From Virgibacillus necropolis (GTDB lineage: Bacteria > Bacillota > Bacilli > Bacillales > Amphibacillaceae), in assembly GCF_002224365.1 (NCBI RefSeq), contig NZ_CP022437.1:3348001-3412000 (forward strand): 64,000 nt of DNA, read 5' to 3'. The notes under the pieces are model-generated. The model worked only from the letters and a program-made list of their open reading frames with translations. It ran no database searches and was not told the origin of the DNA. Position numbers and translations under genes: made by a program. Below, piece by piece: positions 35,303 to 44,029 of this stretch (positions within the stretch are counted from its first letter, which is position 1; every line of letters begins with the position of its first letter).

Positions 35303-35340
35303 TTGACATTCATTTTAATTGTAACTATAATTGTTACAAT
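35303..35340 (+). promoter_or_regulatory. rrf2 promoter and operator
   Basis: TTGACA (35303-35308), 17 bp, TATAAT (35326-35331). The -10 is the centre of a perfect palindrome ATTGTAAC-n7-GTTACAAT (35318-35340). Autorepression by the encoded Rrf2 protein is the simplest reading. Confidence 0.85.
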
Positions 35341-35355
35341 GGTGGTGAAAAACAC

Positions 35356-35769
35356 GTGAAAAATAACCGTTTGGCTGTATCCATTCATATTCTTTCCTTA
35401 GCTGCCTTAAATGCTCGCGAACGGGTAACGTCCGAGTTTATAGCTGGTAGTGTTCATACGAATTCAGTAGTTATACGACGGCTTACTAGTAAGCTCAAAA
35501 AAGCTGGTCTTTTAACTTCTCAGCCGGGAATTCCTGGGGTGAAATTAACAAGATCCCCTTCTGAAACTTCTTTATTGGATATTCATAAAGCCATCTATGG
35601 AAAAGAGGAATCCGTTTTTTCCATACATCAGAACCCAAACCCTGACTGTGAAGTAGGAGCTAACATACAATCTACTTTGAATACAACGTTCGATAAAGTT
35701 CAGGATGCTATTGAAAAGGAATTATCCAACCAAACACTTCAAGACATATTAGATGATCTCTTTGCTTAA
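35356..35769 (+). CDS. ywnA: Rrf2-family regulator (YwnA-like)
   Basis: 137 aa. Rrf2 winged helix: MKNNRLAVSIHILSLAA, TSEFIAGSVHTNSVVIRRL, GLLTSQPGIPGVKLTRSP. Only one cysteine (in NPDCEVG), so it does not carry the three-Cys [2Fe-2S] site of IscR/NsrR. GTG 35356 with GGTGGTG upstream. It is followed by a YwnB-like gene with its own copy of the GTAAC/GTTAC palindrome. It probably senses an electrophile or oxidant. Confidence 0.88.
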   Translation: MKNNRLAVSIHILSLAALNARERVTSEFIAGSVHTNSVVIRRLTSKLKKAGLLTSQPGIPGVKLTRSPSETSLLDIHKAIYGKEESVFSIHQNPNPDCEVGANIQSTLNTTFDKVQDAIEKELSNQTLQDILDDLFA

Positions 35770-35792
35770 AAGAGATTTTTTCACCACCCAAA

Positions 35793-35811
35793 TGTAACTT
35801 TTATAGTTACA
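35793..35811. promoter_or_regulatory. Second Rrf2 operator, upstream of ywnB-like gene
   Basis: TGTAACT-n5-AGTTACA, matching the arms of the palindrome in the rrf2 promoter. Confidence 0.75.
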
Positions 35812-35835
35812 AATACTTTATTGGAGGAACAAAAA

Positions 35836-36474
35836 ATGAGAATTGGGATTATTGGAGCAAGTGGTAAAGCAGGAAATTTCATTTTAAAAGAAGCTGTCAA
35901 ACGGGGGCATACCGTAACAGCTATCGTTAGAAATGCCTCCAAAATCACAAATCAGCATGTGGAAGTTGTAGGGAAGGATATTTATGAACTTTCATCAGAG
36001 GATATCAAGCCTTATGAAATAGTCATTAATGCCTTCGGTGCGCCCCTTGGGGAGGAAGAACCTCACGTTACAGCTGGACATGCGTTAATTGAAGCTTTAA
36101 AAGGTACGAACACAAGAGTAATTGTAGTCGGAGGAGCAGGGAGCCTTTATGTTAATGAAGACACTCAGGTTATTGATACACCGGATTTCCCTGATGAATT
36201 TAAACCAACAGCAAAAGGCCAAGCACGAAATCTTCAAGAATTACAGGAGTCACAAGGTCTAACTTGGACCTTCATTAGTCCCTCAGCTATTTTTGATCCT
36301 GAAGGACCAAAAACAAGTTCTTATCAAGCAGGAAAGGACAACCTGCTTATGAATTCAAAAGGCGAAAGCTACATCAGTTATGCAGACTATGCTATTGCCG
36401 TTTTAGACGAAATCGAAAATCCGCAACATATAAACGAACGATTTACTGTTGTTGCTGAACAAAATAATGAATAA
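35836..36474 (+). CDS. ywnB: NAD(P)H-binding oxidoreductase (YwnB-like)
   Basis: 212 aa from ATG 35836 with GGAGG correctly placed; an upstream TTG overlaps the SD. The Rossmann motif is IGIIGASGKAGNFILKEA, and VIVVGGAGSLYVNE plus FISPSAIFDPEGPK follow, as in NmrA-like atypical short-chain reductases. In Bacillus ywnA-ywnB have the same order. The substrate is unknown, presumably a quinone or aldehyde. Confidence 0.88.
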   Translation: MRIGIIGASGKAGNFILKEAVKRGHTVTAIVRNASKITNQHVEVVGKDIYELSSEDIKPYEIVINAFGAPLGEEEPHVTAGHALIEALKGTNTRVIVVGGAGSLYVNEDTQVIDTPDFPDEFKPTAKGQARNLQELQESQGLTWTFISPSAIFDPEGPKTSSYQAGKDNLLMNSKGESYISYADYAIAVLDEIENPQHINERFTVVAEQNNE

Positions 36475-36482
36475 ACACTATT

Positions 36483-36509
36483 ACTGCCATGATCATGCAT
36501 CATGGCAGT
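36483..36509 (+). terminator. Terminator of ywnB-like gene
   Basis: ACTGCCATGAT / ATCATGGCAGT with a 5-nt loop followed by TTAATTTTG. Confidence 0.75.
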
Positions 36510-36563
36510 TTAATTTTGAAAAAGGTTATGGATGGAATTAAATTAATTTGATATTACTATATA

Positions 36564-37466
36564 TTATTCGCTTGGCAACGTAGATATATATTTTCTAACT
36601 ACTTCGTAAACATATTTTTGATTTGCTGCTGCTGTATTTGGGTTATATTCTCCACCATTCACTTTATTATTAGATAGTATTCTAATTCCCAAGAATGGTA
36701 CATCATAAGCTTTGGTAATTTGTGCTGCTGAGGCAGTTTCCATTTCTTCTACAGAGGTACCATACTTATTATGGAACCATTTAATCCTATCAACTTCATT
36801 ATTCCATACATCTGCAGAACCTATAGTACCCTCAACAACCTTGCCCTTCGTATATTTATCTTTCACTGCATTGGCAGCTGCGAGTAAATCCTTATCTCCC
36901 TCGTAGTAACGGATTTTTTCAGCATTAGGATCTTCTCCTGCACTTCCTTCAGAAGCCATTAAGTCCATCGGTTTCCATTCAGTTGGATCAATTCCTTCGT
37001 TTTCATCCTTATTCGCCGTTTTTAATGAGCCTATGTTTACAGCTCTTTTTCCTAAAACAATATCAAATACGTGTAAATCAGGATCATGCCCACCCGAAGT
37101 TCCTTGATTAATTATTGCTATGGGGTCATATCTTTCAATGGCCACGGCCGTAGCAGCTGCTGTATTTTCCATTCCCTTACCTGTTTTAGTTACTATTACA
37201 GGATAATTGTCTACAGTACCTATATAAAATTCAAAAGTTCCTGATTTTTCTTTTTTAACATTTTCTAACCTTTGTGCAAAATCCTCAGCTTCTATTGGCA
37301 TCGGACCTTGAACTATAATAGGCCTTTGAGAACTTTCTTTTACAGTTTCAGATTGTGAAGAAGAACTACATCCTACAACTAGCGATAATAACAGTACAGT
37401 AATAAGTGCTAATGAAGCGTAATTTAACAATCTTTTTCTTTGTGTTTTATAAAATATTGCTTTCAT
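36564..37466 (-). CDS. Lipoprotein MTA/SAH-nucleosidase-like phosphorylase
   Basis: 300 aa. A signal peptide ends at the lipobox VVGC (Cys near 33), so the enzyme is anchored outside the membrane. The catalytic domain is a PNP/MTAN fold: TKTGKGMENTAAATAVAIERYDP, NQGTSGGHDPDLHVFDIV, and EEMETASAAQITKAY, in which ExMEx-A holds the ribose-binding glutamates. It should split purine nucleosides outside the cell and release the base. AAGGAGG precedes ATG 37466. A guanine-type riboswitch controls it, which fits purine scavenging. Confidence 0.88.
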   Translation of the reverse strand: MKAIFYKTQRKRLLNYASLALITVLLLSLVVGCSSSSQSETVKESSQRPIIVQGPMPIEAEDFAQRLENVKKEKSGTFEFYIGTVDNYPVIVTKTGKGMENTAAATAVAIERYDPIAIINQGTSGGHDPDLHVFDIVLGKRAVNIGSLKTANKDENEGIDPTEWKPMDLMASEGSAGEDPNAEKIRYYEGDKDLLAAANAVKDKYTKGKVVEGTIGSADVWNNEVDRIKWFHNKYGTSVEEMETASAAQITKAYDVPFLGIRILSNNKVNGGEYNPNTAAANQKYVYEVVRKYISTLPSE

Positions 37467-37511
37467 TCCGTTTCCTCCTTGTTGTTTGATATACTCGTAG
37501 TTTTGATCAAA

Positions 37512-37722
37512 TAAAAAAGGTCTAGAAAATGTAGAATGATTCTACCTTCCAGACCTACGAAAGTTAAAGTATAGATAACTCAGCAAAAAATGAAGCTAAT
37601 GCTAAATCATAAAACGACAGCTAAATATTACCAAACAGCCGAATACTTTAACTCGTAGTCCAGTTCTTTCAGGTGGGAACTAGGTAGAGACACTCAGACC
37701 ATATTACCGAGTATATACGAGT
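37512..37722 (-). promoter_or_regulatory. Purine (guanine-type) riboswitch with terminator
   Basis: Minus strand aptamer 37722-37651: P1 arms ACTCGTA / TACGAGT, GGTAATATGGTCTGAG, TCTCTACC, and GGACTACG. The residue that pairs with the ligand is C (GAC), as in guanine aptamers; adenine aptamers have T. Downstream TACGAGTTAAAGTA can pair with ATACTTTAACTTTCGTA (antiterminator), and AGGTCT/AGACCT plus GTAGAAT/ATTCTAC followed by six T (37556-37512) form the terminator. Guanine should switch the gene off. Confidence 0.92.
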
Positions 37723-37957
37723 AACAATATTTAAGATTATTACTTTGATAATATACCAAATTCACACTAGATAATCAACAAAAAACGAATATTATTTTTA
37801 ATTAATTGTTAAATGTTCGTGTTTTAGGAATAACCTAAAGTAAGTGAGGCTTAATTATATACGTTCCTCTCTCATGTATTGGATTGTTTGATTTCTTTAA
37901 CAAACACTAATATCGAAAAAAGATCACTTCTATTAATAGAAAAACTCCTTTACAATA
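37723..37957. other. Divergent intergenic region
   Basis: Holds the riboswitch promoter on the minus strand and the promoter of the SLAP gene on the plus strand. No gene seen. Confidence 0.4.
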
Positions 37958-37981
37958 ATGATTAGAAAGAGGTGTCAGTTG

Positions 37982-38359
37982 TTGCAAAAACTTACGTTTG
38001 AATCCAAATGGGATAAAACAATTGCTGATCAGGACCGGGAACGGATTAAGCAATTATTTCAGAAAACAATTTTAGATCCTGGCATCAACATTCAGTTTAC
38101 TTCACTTTGGCAAGCTAAAAATCATCGCGGAGAACTATTAGTTGCTGTTCTTATTCATAATACCAGTCAACGGAATTTCACCTTCCTTGATCAAATAATG
38201 ACATATGTGGTTAGCGGCACCATTTTCGCTGAGCACACCTTCCCTTCACCTATAACAGTAGAGAAGCAAACCAGCATGCCATGGACATTCATTTTTCCTG
38301 TTGGTAGTTTTAACAGCTCTCAAAGTTTCGAGGATGGGGTATTACGTATTACTTCGTGA
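37982..38359 (+). CDS. SLAP domain-containing protein
   Basis: About 125 aa starting with TTG 37982; AAAGAGGTG is seven bases upstream, and the in-frame ATG at 37958 has no SD. A single SLAP-type domain: DKTIADQDRERIKQLFQ, IQFTSLWQAKNHRGELLVAVLIHNT, with the conserved TSMPWTFIFPVGSF at the end (given in part). No signal peptide. Role unknown; the family is common in Bacillaceae. Confidence 0.78.
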   Translation: MQKLTFESKWDKTIADQDRERIKQLFQKTILDPGINIQFTSLWQAKNHRGELLVAVLIHNTSQRNFTFLDQIMTYVVSGTIFAEHTFPSPITVEKQTSMPWTFIFPVGSFNSSQSFEDGVLRITS

Positions 38360-38396
38360 ACCTTTAAAAAGCTGAAAAAAGGCTTTATATCAAAGA

Positions 38397-38428
38397 AAAA
38401 CAGGTGGAGTTTTTTCCACCTGTTTTGT
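38397..38428. terminator. Bidirectional terminator
   Basis: AAAACAGGTGGA / TCCACCTGTTTT with a T-rich loop, between the convergent SLAP and YuzL-like genes. Confidence 0.8.
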
Positions 38429-38437
38429 TCATTTTTA

Positions 38438-38569
38438 TTAAGAACGCTTTTGTTTCTTTCTTGAAGAATCAGCCTTTTTTCTTCCAGTTTCCTTAGTTGT
38501 CGTTCCTTGCCCTTCAGTTTCTGATGACCCCAAACCAATCGTTGATGGATTAGCTTTTCTTTTTGACAT
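38438..38569 (-). CDS. Small basic YuzL-like protein
   Basis: 43 aa, highly basic and low in hydrophobics: MSKRKANPSTIGLGSS at the start, EGQGTTTKETGRKKADS in the middle, KKQKRS at the end. GGAGGTGA precedes ATG 38569 at ideal spacing, and a terminator follows, so it is a real gene. It resembles the YuzL family of short proteins found in spore-formers; function unknown. Confidence 0.7.
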   Translation of the reverse strand: MSKRKANPSTIGLGSSETEGQGTTTKETGRKKADSSRKKQKRS

Positions 38570-38696
38570 GCTACTCACCTCCAATTAAAGTATTCCTAAA
38601 AATAATGTAGGTATGCTATTTTATTGCTATTTTGAATAGATCATAAAATTAGGCAATATTTTTAAGATAATCAAATCAAGTCCAACTGTCATTTTT

Positions 38697-38756
38697 GTTG
38701 TAAATGCAACGAAATTGAGCTATATTTAATATACATAATTTTATCGCATTTGCAAC
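38697..38756. promoter_or_regulatory. Two operator-like sites upstream of marR-paiAB
   Basis: GTTGTAAATGCAAC (38697-38710) and, in the opposite orientation, GTTGCAAATGCG (38756-38745) bracket the likely promoter TTGTAA-n17-TATATT. They are near-palindromic and suit MarR binding. Confidence 0.65.
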
Positions 38757-38783
38757 AAAAAACGTATTGAGGAGTTAATTAAC

Positions 38784-39233
38784 ATGGAGATTCTTCGTGA
38801 AATTGGAATGATAGCTAGGGCATTAGATTCTATAAGTAATATAGAATTTAAAGAGTATGACCTTACAAAAGGGCAGTATTTGTACATTGTGCGAATTTGT
38901 GAAAACCCAGGAATCATTCAAGAAAAATTGGCTGAGATGATAAAAGTAGATCGAACAACAGCTGCACGCGCCATAAAAAAACTTGAAATTAATGGCTTTA
39001 TTGAAAAGAATGGAGATAAACATAACAAAAAAATAAAAAAACTCTTTCCAACAGAGAAAGGGAAAAATGTTTATCCTTTTATAAAAAGAGAAAATGATTA
39101 TTCCAACTCCATTGCGTTAGAGGGACTCTCCGAAAGAGAAGCAGAAACCCTTTTCAATCTTCTTCAAAGAGTAAGAAAAAATATAGAAAAAGACTGGGAA
39201 TTTGTAAAAAAGGGAAACGAAAGAAATTATTGA
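38784..39233 (+). CDS. MarR-family regulator
   Basis: 149 aa. Winged helix: GQYLYIVRICENPGIIQEKLAEMIKVDRTTAARAIKKLEINGFI (core), wing KNGDKHNKKIKKLFPTEKG. First gene of a unit with paiA- and paiB-like genes 24 and 21 bp apart. Two matching sites in its promoter suggest autoregulation. Confidence 0.9.
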   Translation: MEILREIGMIARALDSISNIEFKEYDLTKGQYLYIVRICENPGIIQEKLAEMIKVDRTTAARAIKKLEINGFIEKNGDKHNKKIKKLFPTEKGKNVYPFIKRENDYSNSIALEGLSEREAETLFNLLQRVRKNIEKDWEFVKKGNERNY

Positions 39234-39776
<543 letters not shown>

Positions 39777-39797
39777 TCTTTTGAAAGGTGGATTTTT

Positions 39798-40418
39798 ATG
39801 TATATTCCTAAACATTATAAAGTCACAGACTTTGATGAAATCAGAGAATTTATTCAGCATAACCCTTTTGGAACAATTGTAACGACAAAACAAGGAAAGC
39901 CTATTGCCACTCATTTGCCTTTAGAGTTACATAAACAAGGAGATGATTACTATATAACAGGACATTTTGCTTATGCAAATCCTCAGGTGGAAACATTCGA
40001 GGGTGATAATGAAAACGTCCTTGTAATGTATCAAGGTCCCAACGCTTATATTTCATCTTCTTGGTATAAGTCTGAAAATGTACCAACATGGAATTATCAA
40101 TCTGTCCATATATATGGAACAGCTAGTATAATGAGTGAACAAGAATTGCAAGAAGACCTTAAACTACTATTACAAAAATATGAGCAACATCGTAAGAATC
40201 CAGCTTTATGGGAGAATCTTTCTTCGCAAACTAAAAAACAAATCAAAGGTATTGTTGGATTTAAAATTAAAATACAAGAAGTTCAAGCTGCTTATAAATT
40301 AAGCCAAAATCGAAATGAAGAGGACTATCAAAACATCATTAATAAACTATATGAGGAAAAAGATTTAAATTCTAAGGCATTAGCTGAAGTGATGGAAAAT
40401 AGAAATTCTCTGCAATAA
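39798..40418 (+). CDS. paiB: PaiB-like FMN-binding regulator
   Basis: 206 aa. The split-barrel flavin fold shows MYIPKHYKVTDFDEI, FGTIVTTKQGKPIATHLPL, GHFAYANPQ, and YISSSWYKSENVPTWNYQSVH, the strongly conserved PaiB block (in part). In Bacillus PaiB acts with PaiA in repression of sporulation and degradative-enzyme genes. AAAGGTGG precedes ATG 39798. The stop codon is the first triplet of a 48-bp palindrome. Confidence 0.93.
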   Translation: MYIPKHYKVTDFDEIREFIQHNPFGTIVTTKQGKPIATHLPLELHKQGDDYYITGHFAYANPQVETFEGDNENVLVMYQGPNAYISSSWYKSENVPTWNYQSVHIYGTASIMSEQELQEDLKLLLQKYEQHRKNPALWENLSSQTKKQIKGIVGFKIKIQEVQAAYKLSQNRNEEDYQNIINKLYEEKDLNSKALAEVMENRNSLQ

Positions 40419-40463
40419 CCGTCAAATAATCCCATCTGATCAGATGGGATTATTTGACGGTTA
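40416..40463. repeat. Perfect 48-bp palindrome
   Basis: 23-bp arms beginning TAACCGTCAAATAATCCC, without mismatch, around a central AT. It starts with the paiB stop codon and lies between convergent genes. It can act as a terminator stem in both directions, but there is no U-run. Confidence 0.9.
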
Positions 40464-40486
40464 CACTGTGAGAAGTAGAGTCAAAA

Positions 40487-41284
40487 CTATAAATCGAGAT
40501 TGACAAATCCTTCACAAGTAAAACGAACATCTGTTGAAATATAATTTTTGACGCCTGTTTCTACGTTTATTATCCCGCCTGGCTGATGGATTTTTAATTT
40601 GTACTCCTTATTTTTCTTTGACAAATAAACACCCAAAGCTAGAGAGCCAGACCCACAAGCTTGTTCGAAAAATCTACTTCCCGTTTCTTTCACGTAAACA
40701 AAAGGCCATATTTCATATTCTTTTTCCATTAGTCTTCTATAGGGGATTATCCCAATAGCTTTATCTTCAATTTTTTTAGTAACCGCCTCAATAAGAAGAT
40801 TAAAATCATTCTTGCTTGGCCAAAAATCCGTTAAGAAATGAGTTATACCTTCTAGTTGCACAACACTCCCTGAAATGCTACGACCATTAAGACTAATAAC
40901 AATTTCATTGGTAGAGATTGGATGTAGCATTTCTGCTTTAGCTTCAAAATGAGAAGGAGATTTAACTTCTACAACACAAGCAAGTGGCGACTCGGAACCA
41001 GAAGTTTCTAATAAGAATCTATTATTTTTGCTTAAACCTTTATAGGAGCAGTAAGCAGCAGCGCTTAAAATTGCATTTCCGCAAAATTCTCCTCCGGCCA
41101 TTTCTAATCTAAGTACAGATTTTTTGTTTTCTGGTGCAACTATGAAGCCAACCTGTTCCGCATTAAGATATTCATAGTCCATAATAGTATTAGCAATTTC
41201 TGCATAATGAATGGGTTCAACATAGTTAGTTATAAAAACTGTCATATTTTTTGAAGGGCTAACCTTTACAAAATTAAGCCTCAT
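40487..41284 (-). CDS. CntK-like histidine racemase / DapF-fold epimerase
   Basis: 265 aa with two catalytic cysteines in DapF-like contexts, GGEFCGNAILSAAA (~residue 69) and EQACGSGSLALG (~209). The N terminus VKVSPSKNMTVFI and YLNAEQVGFIVAP resemble CntK (histidine racemase of staphylopine synthesis) more than DapF. No cntL/cntM or nickel/zinc ABC transporter gene is nearby, so the product could serve another D-amino acid. GGGGAGG precedes ATG 41284. Confidence 0.75.
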   Translation of the reverse strand: MRLNFVKVSPSKNMTVFITNYVEPIHYAEIANTIMDYEYLNAEQVGFIVAPENKKSVLRLEMAGGEFCGNAILSAAAYCSYKGLSKNNRFLLETSGSESPLACVVEVKSPSHFEAKAEMLHPISTNEIVISLNGRSISGSVVQLEGITHFLTDFWPSKNDFNLLIEAVTKKIEDKAIGIIPYRRLMEKEYEIWPFVYVKETGSRFFEQACGSGSLALGVYLSKKNKEYKLKIHQPGGIINVETGVKNYISTDVRFTCEGFVNLDL

Positions 41285-42090
41285 TACCTAGTCTCCTCCC
41301 CTTATTTATATTGGGTTATTTTTTAGTAAGGTCTTAGCGTTCACATAACAAGCAATTTTGTAGGTTAACTTGCTTACCGTAAAAAGTTTCCGAAACCTTG
41401 GTCAGACCCTGTCTGACCAGATCGAAAAAAATATTTAAACTGCTAATTACTTTATAAAAGTAAGTTATTACTGGATTTATTCCCACCTATTCAAAACCTG
41501 TAACAAATCGTATGCAATTAAACCAGACGCTTCTTCTGACCATCCTACTTGCTTTAGAAAACGTGTGCTTTGATAGATATATTTAATAAGGGCTAAACAC
41601 TTTGCTATATCGAATTATAACATTTTCGATACAAAAAATATGAGTTTTTAGCTTTGATCATCTAGAAGGTATGAAGTGGTAAACAGCCTGTTATTCAGTT
41701 TCTATCAAAAGCGTTTTGATTGAAGTCGCTTTTGTCTCTGTCATGCCAATTACTCCTTTGTAATGTTGAAGTTTGAATTGTGATAATCTGACTTTGTTAA
41801 ACTATAAACAACTTTGTTTACACTTTTAGTAAAACCCCATAATAGCCGATTTCAGTTTTAATTGAAGTAGCTTAATAAGAATACTCGTATTTGGACAAAA
41901 CCAGACATAGAAAGCTTCTAAAGGAGATTCGCAGTAGTTCAACCTACCCTGCTTTGTATAAAAAAGCAAGACTATGGACAAAAGAAGGAAGGAAACTAAC
42001 CGTGCAATCACAGGAATCTAAAAATACAAAAGAGATTCCCCTACCTTGGCTACCAAGCTATTTGTAACCAACTAAAGGAGATACAACATA
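41285..42090. other. Gene-poor 800-bp stretch
   Basis: It contains a perfect palindrome GGTCAGAC-n3-GTCTGACC (41400-41418), possibly an operator for the racemase gene. Just before gerAB an open tail reads LYKKARLWTKEGRKLTVQ then QESKNTKEIPLPWLPSYL-stop (ending at 42066), which could be the 3' remnant of a lost upstream gene. A 61-codon minus-strand frame at 41826-42011 has no convincing support. Confidence 0.45.
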
Positions 42091-43200
42091 ATGAAAAGTT
42101 TTGAATATGGTGATGAAAAAATTAGTGATAGAGAAATTATGATTGCTGTACCCTCCTATGTGATTGGTGTAGGAATACTTTCATTACCAAGGGGCCTGGC
42201 GGTTGCAACTACCTCTTCAGATGGGTGGATAGCTCTACTCGCTGGTGGAATAATTTCAGTAATCATTATGTGGTTGTTGGCTAAGTTCGTCATTGGATTT
42301 CCAAATCAATCCCTTTTCACATACTCATCAACCATTCTTTCAAAGCCGGTGGCAGTCGTTATCTCGTTATTATTTGCTGTAATTTTTATAAATGTTACCG
42401 CATTTGAGGTTCGTAAAATTGCTGATATTTCAAAGCAATATTTGTTTGATCAAACGCCTGTCGAGGTGATTGCACTTAGTTTTTTACTTATTGTTGTGTA
42501 CGCTGTTTCAGGCTCTAGAGTAGGGTTATTTCGATTAAACATGATGTTCTTACCTATTATTCTTTTTATTACTCTAGTTGTTTTTGTATTTAATATAGGG
42601 GGCTTTGATGCAAATCAATTGTTACCCATGTTTGAAACAGACATACCGGGATATCTAAAGGGGCTCCAGACGGGAACGTTAAGTTATGTAGGATTTGTCA
42701 TTGTTTTATTTTATGTTGGACTAGTGGAAAATCCTAAGAAAACTCCTAAGATGGCTGCAATTGGAATGTCTATACCCATTGTTTTGTATTTGCTGCTTTT
42801 TATTACGTGTATTGGGGTATTTGGCCACGCGGTAACATCTAATCTACTTTATCCAACTATTGAGTTAGCTAAGAACGTAGTAATACCAGGTGGATTTTTT
42901 GAACGATTTGAGTCTGTCTTTTTTGTTGTCTGGATTATGGCCATCTTTAATACAACTTCAATGGCATTAGATATCGCTGTAATGTCACTTAACTCTATTT
43001 TTAAGCATACAAAAAAGGTCAAAATCATCTTCCTGCTAGCTCCGATTGTATATAGCATAAGCATGTTTCCGCAAGACATAATCGAGGTAGAATCATACGG
43101 ATCAATTCTTTTTAATACAGCATTAATTTACAGCCTTTTCATTCCATTGGTTCTGTTTGTTGTTGCTAAATTAAGGGGAGTGAAGCGAGTTGGAAAATAG
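42091..43200 (+). CDS. GerAB/ArcD/ProY-family spore germination transporter-like protein
   Basis: 369 aa with 10-11 membrane segments and the GerAB opening SDREIMIAVPSYVIGVGILSLPR, here in part. GerAB is the integral, germinant-binding B subunit of nutrient receptors in the spore inner membrane. No intact GerAA or GerAC gene lies next to it, so it is an orphan or works with subunits encoded elsewhere. AAAGGAGA precedes ATG 42091. Confidence 0.88.
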   Translation: MKSFEYGDEKISDREIMIAVPSYVIGVGILSLPRGLAVATTSSDGWIALLAGGIISVIIMWLLAKFVIGFPNQSLFTYSSTILSKPVAVVISLLFAVIFINVTAFEVRKIADISKQYLFDQTPVEVIALSFLLIVVYAVSGSRVGLFRLNMMFLPIILFITLVVFVFNIGGFDANQLLPMFETDIPGYLKGLQTGTLSYVGFVIVLFYVGLVENPKKTPKMAAIGMSIPIVLYLLLFITCIGVFGHAVTSNLLYPTIELAKNVVIPGGFFERFESVFFVVWIMAIFNTTSMALDIAVMSLNSIFKHTKKVKIIFLLAPIVYSISMFPQDIIEVESYGSILFNTALIYSLFIPLVLFVVAKLRGVKRVGK

Positions 43201-43210
43201 TTGGAGATTT

Positions 43211-43246
43211 TAAAAAAAGATCGCCACATGACGATCCTCTTTTTAA
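43211..43246 (+). terminator. Terminator of gerAB
   Basis: Hairpin around GATCG / CGATC with flanking A- and T-runs, right after the gene. Confidence 0.55.
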
Positions 43247-43302
43247 AACTTGCGCTGGTTAGACTATATAACAAGTTCAACCTAATAACTGAACCCTCTA
43301 TT

Positions 43303-43836
43303 TTACTTACGGTCAAACCCAACTAATGGAACGATTGCATCCTCTGGTACACCGCCTTCACGCTCCATCAGATGATTAACGGTAAGACTTTGTTTTTCTG
43401 GATGAAGAATTTCAGCAGATAAGACATTACCGATAACAATTAGGAAATCGCGGTTATCTAAAATTTGTGAGACTTCACAATCAAAATAAGCTTGTGCGTT
43501 TTTTAAGATTGGACATCCAGTTTCTTTATAGATAAATTCCTCTTCGCCCATAGCAGCAATATTCTGATCCCCTGCAAAAAAACGATCCATTAAGGGCTCT
43601 TGATCCTCAGCAGTCATGCTAAGTGCAAATTTTCGTCCACGTTTAACAATCGCTGCTCCCTCCATTTCCTTGGGAAAACAAACGAGCATTTGCGGTGGCT
43701 CATGTGAACATTGCGTCACCCAACATCCATTATGGAAATGAGTCCGCTTACCATCAGTCGTGGATATAAAGAACCCGCCTCGCAGTCGTTGATTATAGAC
43801 ATTTTCAACTTGATCCAATTTTGACTTCGTATCCAT
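43303..43836 (-). CDS. Flavin reductase-like FMN-binding protein
   Basis: 177 aa split-barrel flavin reductase domain: NQRLRGGFFISTTDGKRTHF, CWVTQCSHEPPQMLVCF, KFALSMTAEDQ, and a strand with LIVIGNVLSAEIL. GGAGGTG precedes ATG 43836. It may reduce flavin for a monooxygenase, or be a stand-alone FMN protein; no oxygenase gene is adjacent. Confidence 0.82.
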   Translation of the reverse strand: MDTKSKLDQVENVYNQRLRGGFFISTTDGKRTHFHNGCWVTQCSHEPPQMLVCFPKEMEGAAIVKRGRKFALSMTAEDQEPLMDRFFAGDQNIAAMGEEEFIYKETGCPILKNAQAYFDCEVSQILDNRDFLIVIGNVLSAEILHPEKQSLTVNHLMEREGGVPEDAIVPLVGFDRK

Positions 43837-44029
43837 CTTTTAAACACCTCCAAAAGAGATTTCTTTTATTGTAAAGCATACTCATTGATTCTACTAGACA
43901 ATAGTACTAATCTAGGATAGATACTTTATATTCTCCTCTGGAATCTTCAGATTGAATTTATGATAACAGTAAAAACAAACGTCCGCACCATTTAAACATA
44001 AATTTTAAAGTTGGATTATTCTCTAATTC

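Noticed and set aside
41826-42011. 61-codon minus-strand frame upstream of gerAB
   Set aside because: No convincing SD and no family that I can name with confidence, so it was noted only within the intergenic entry.
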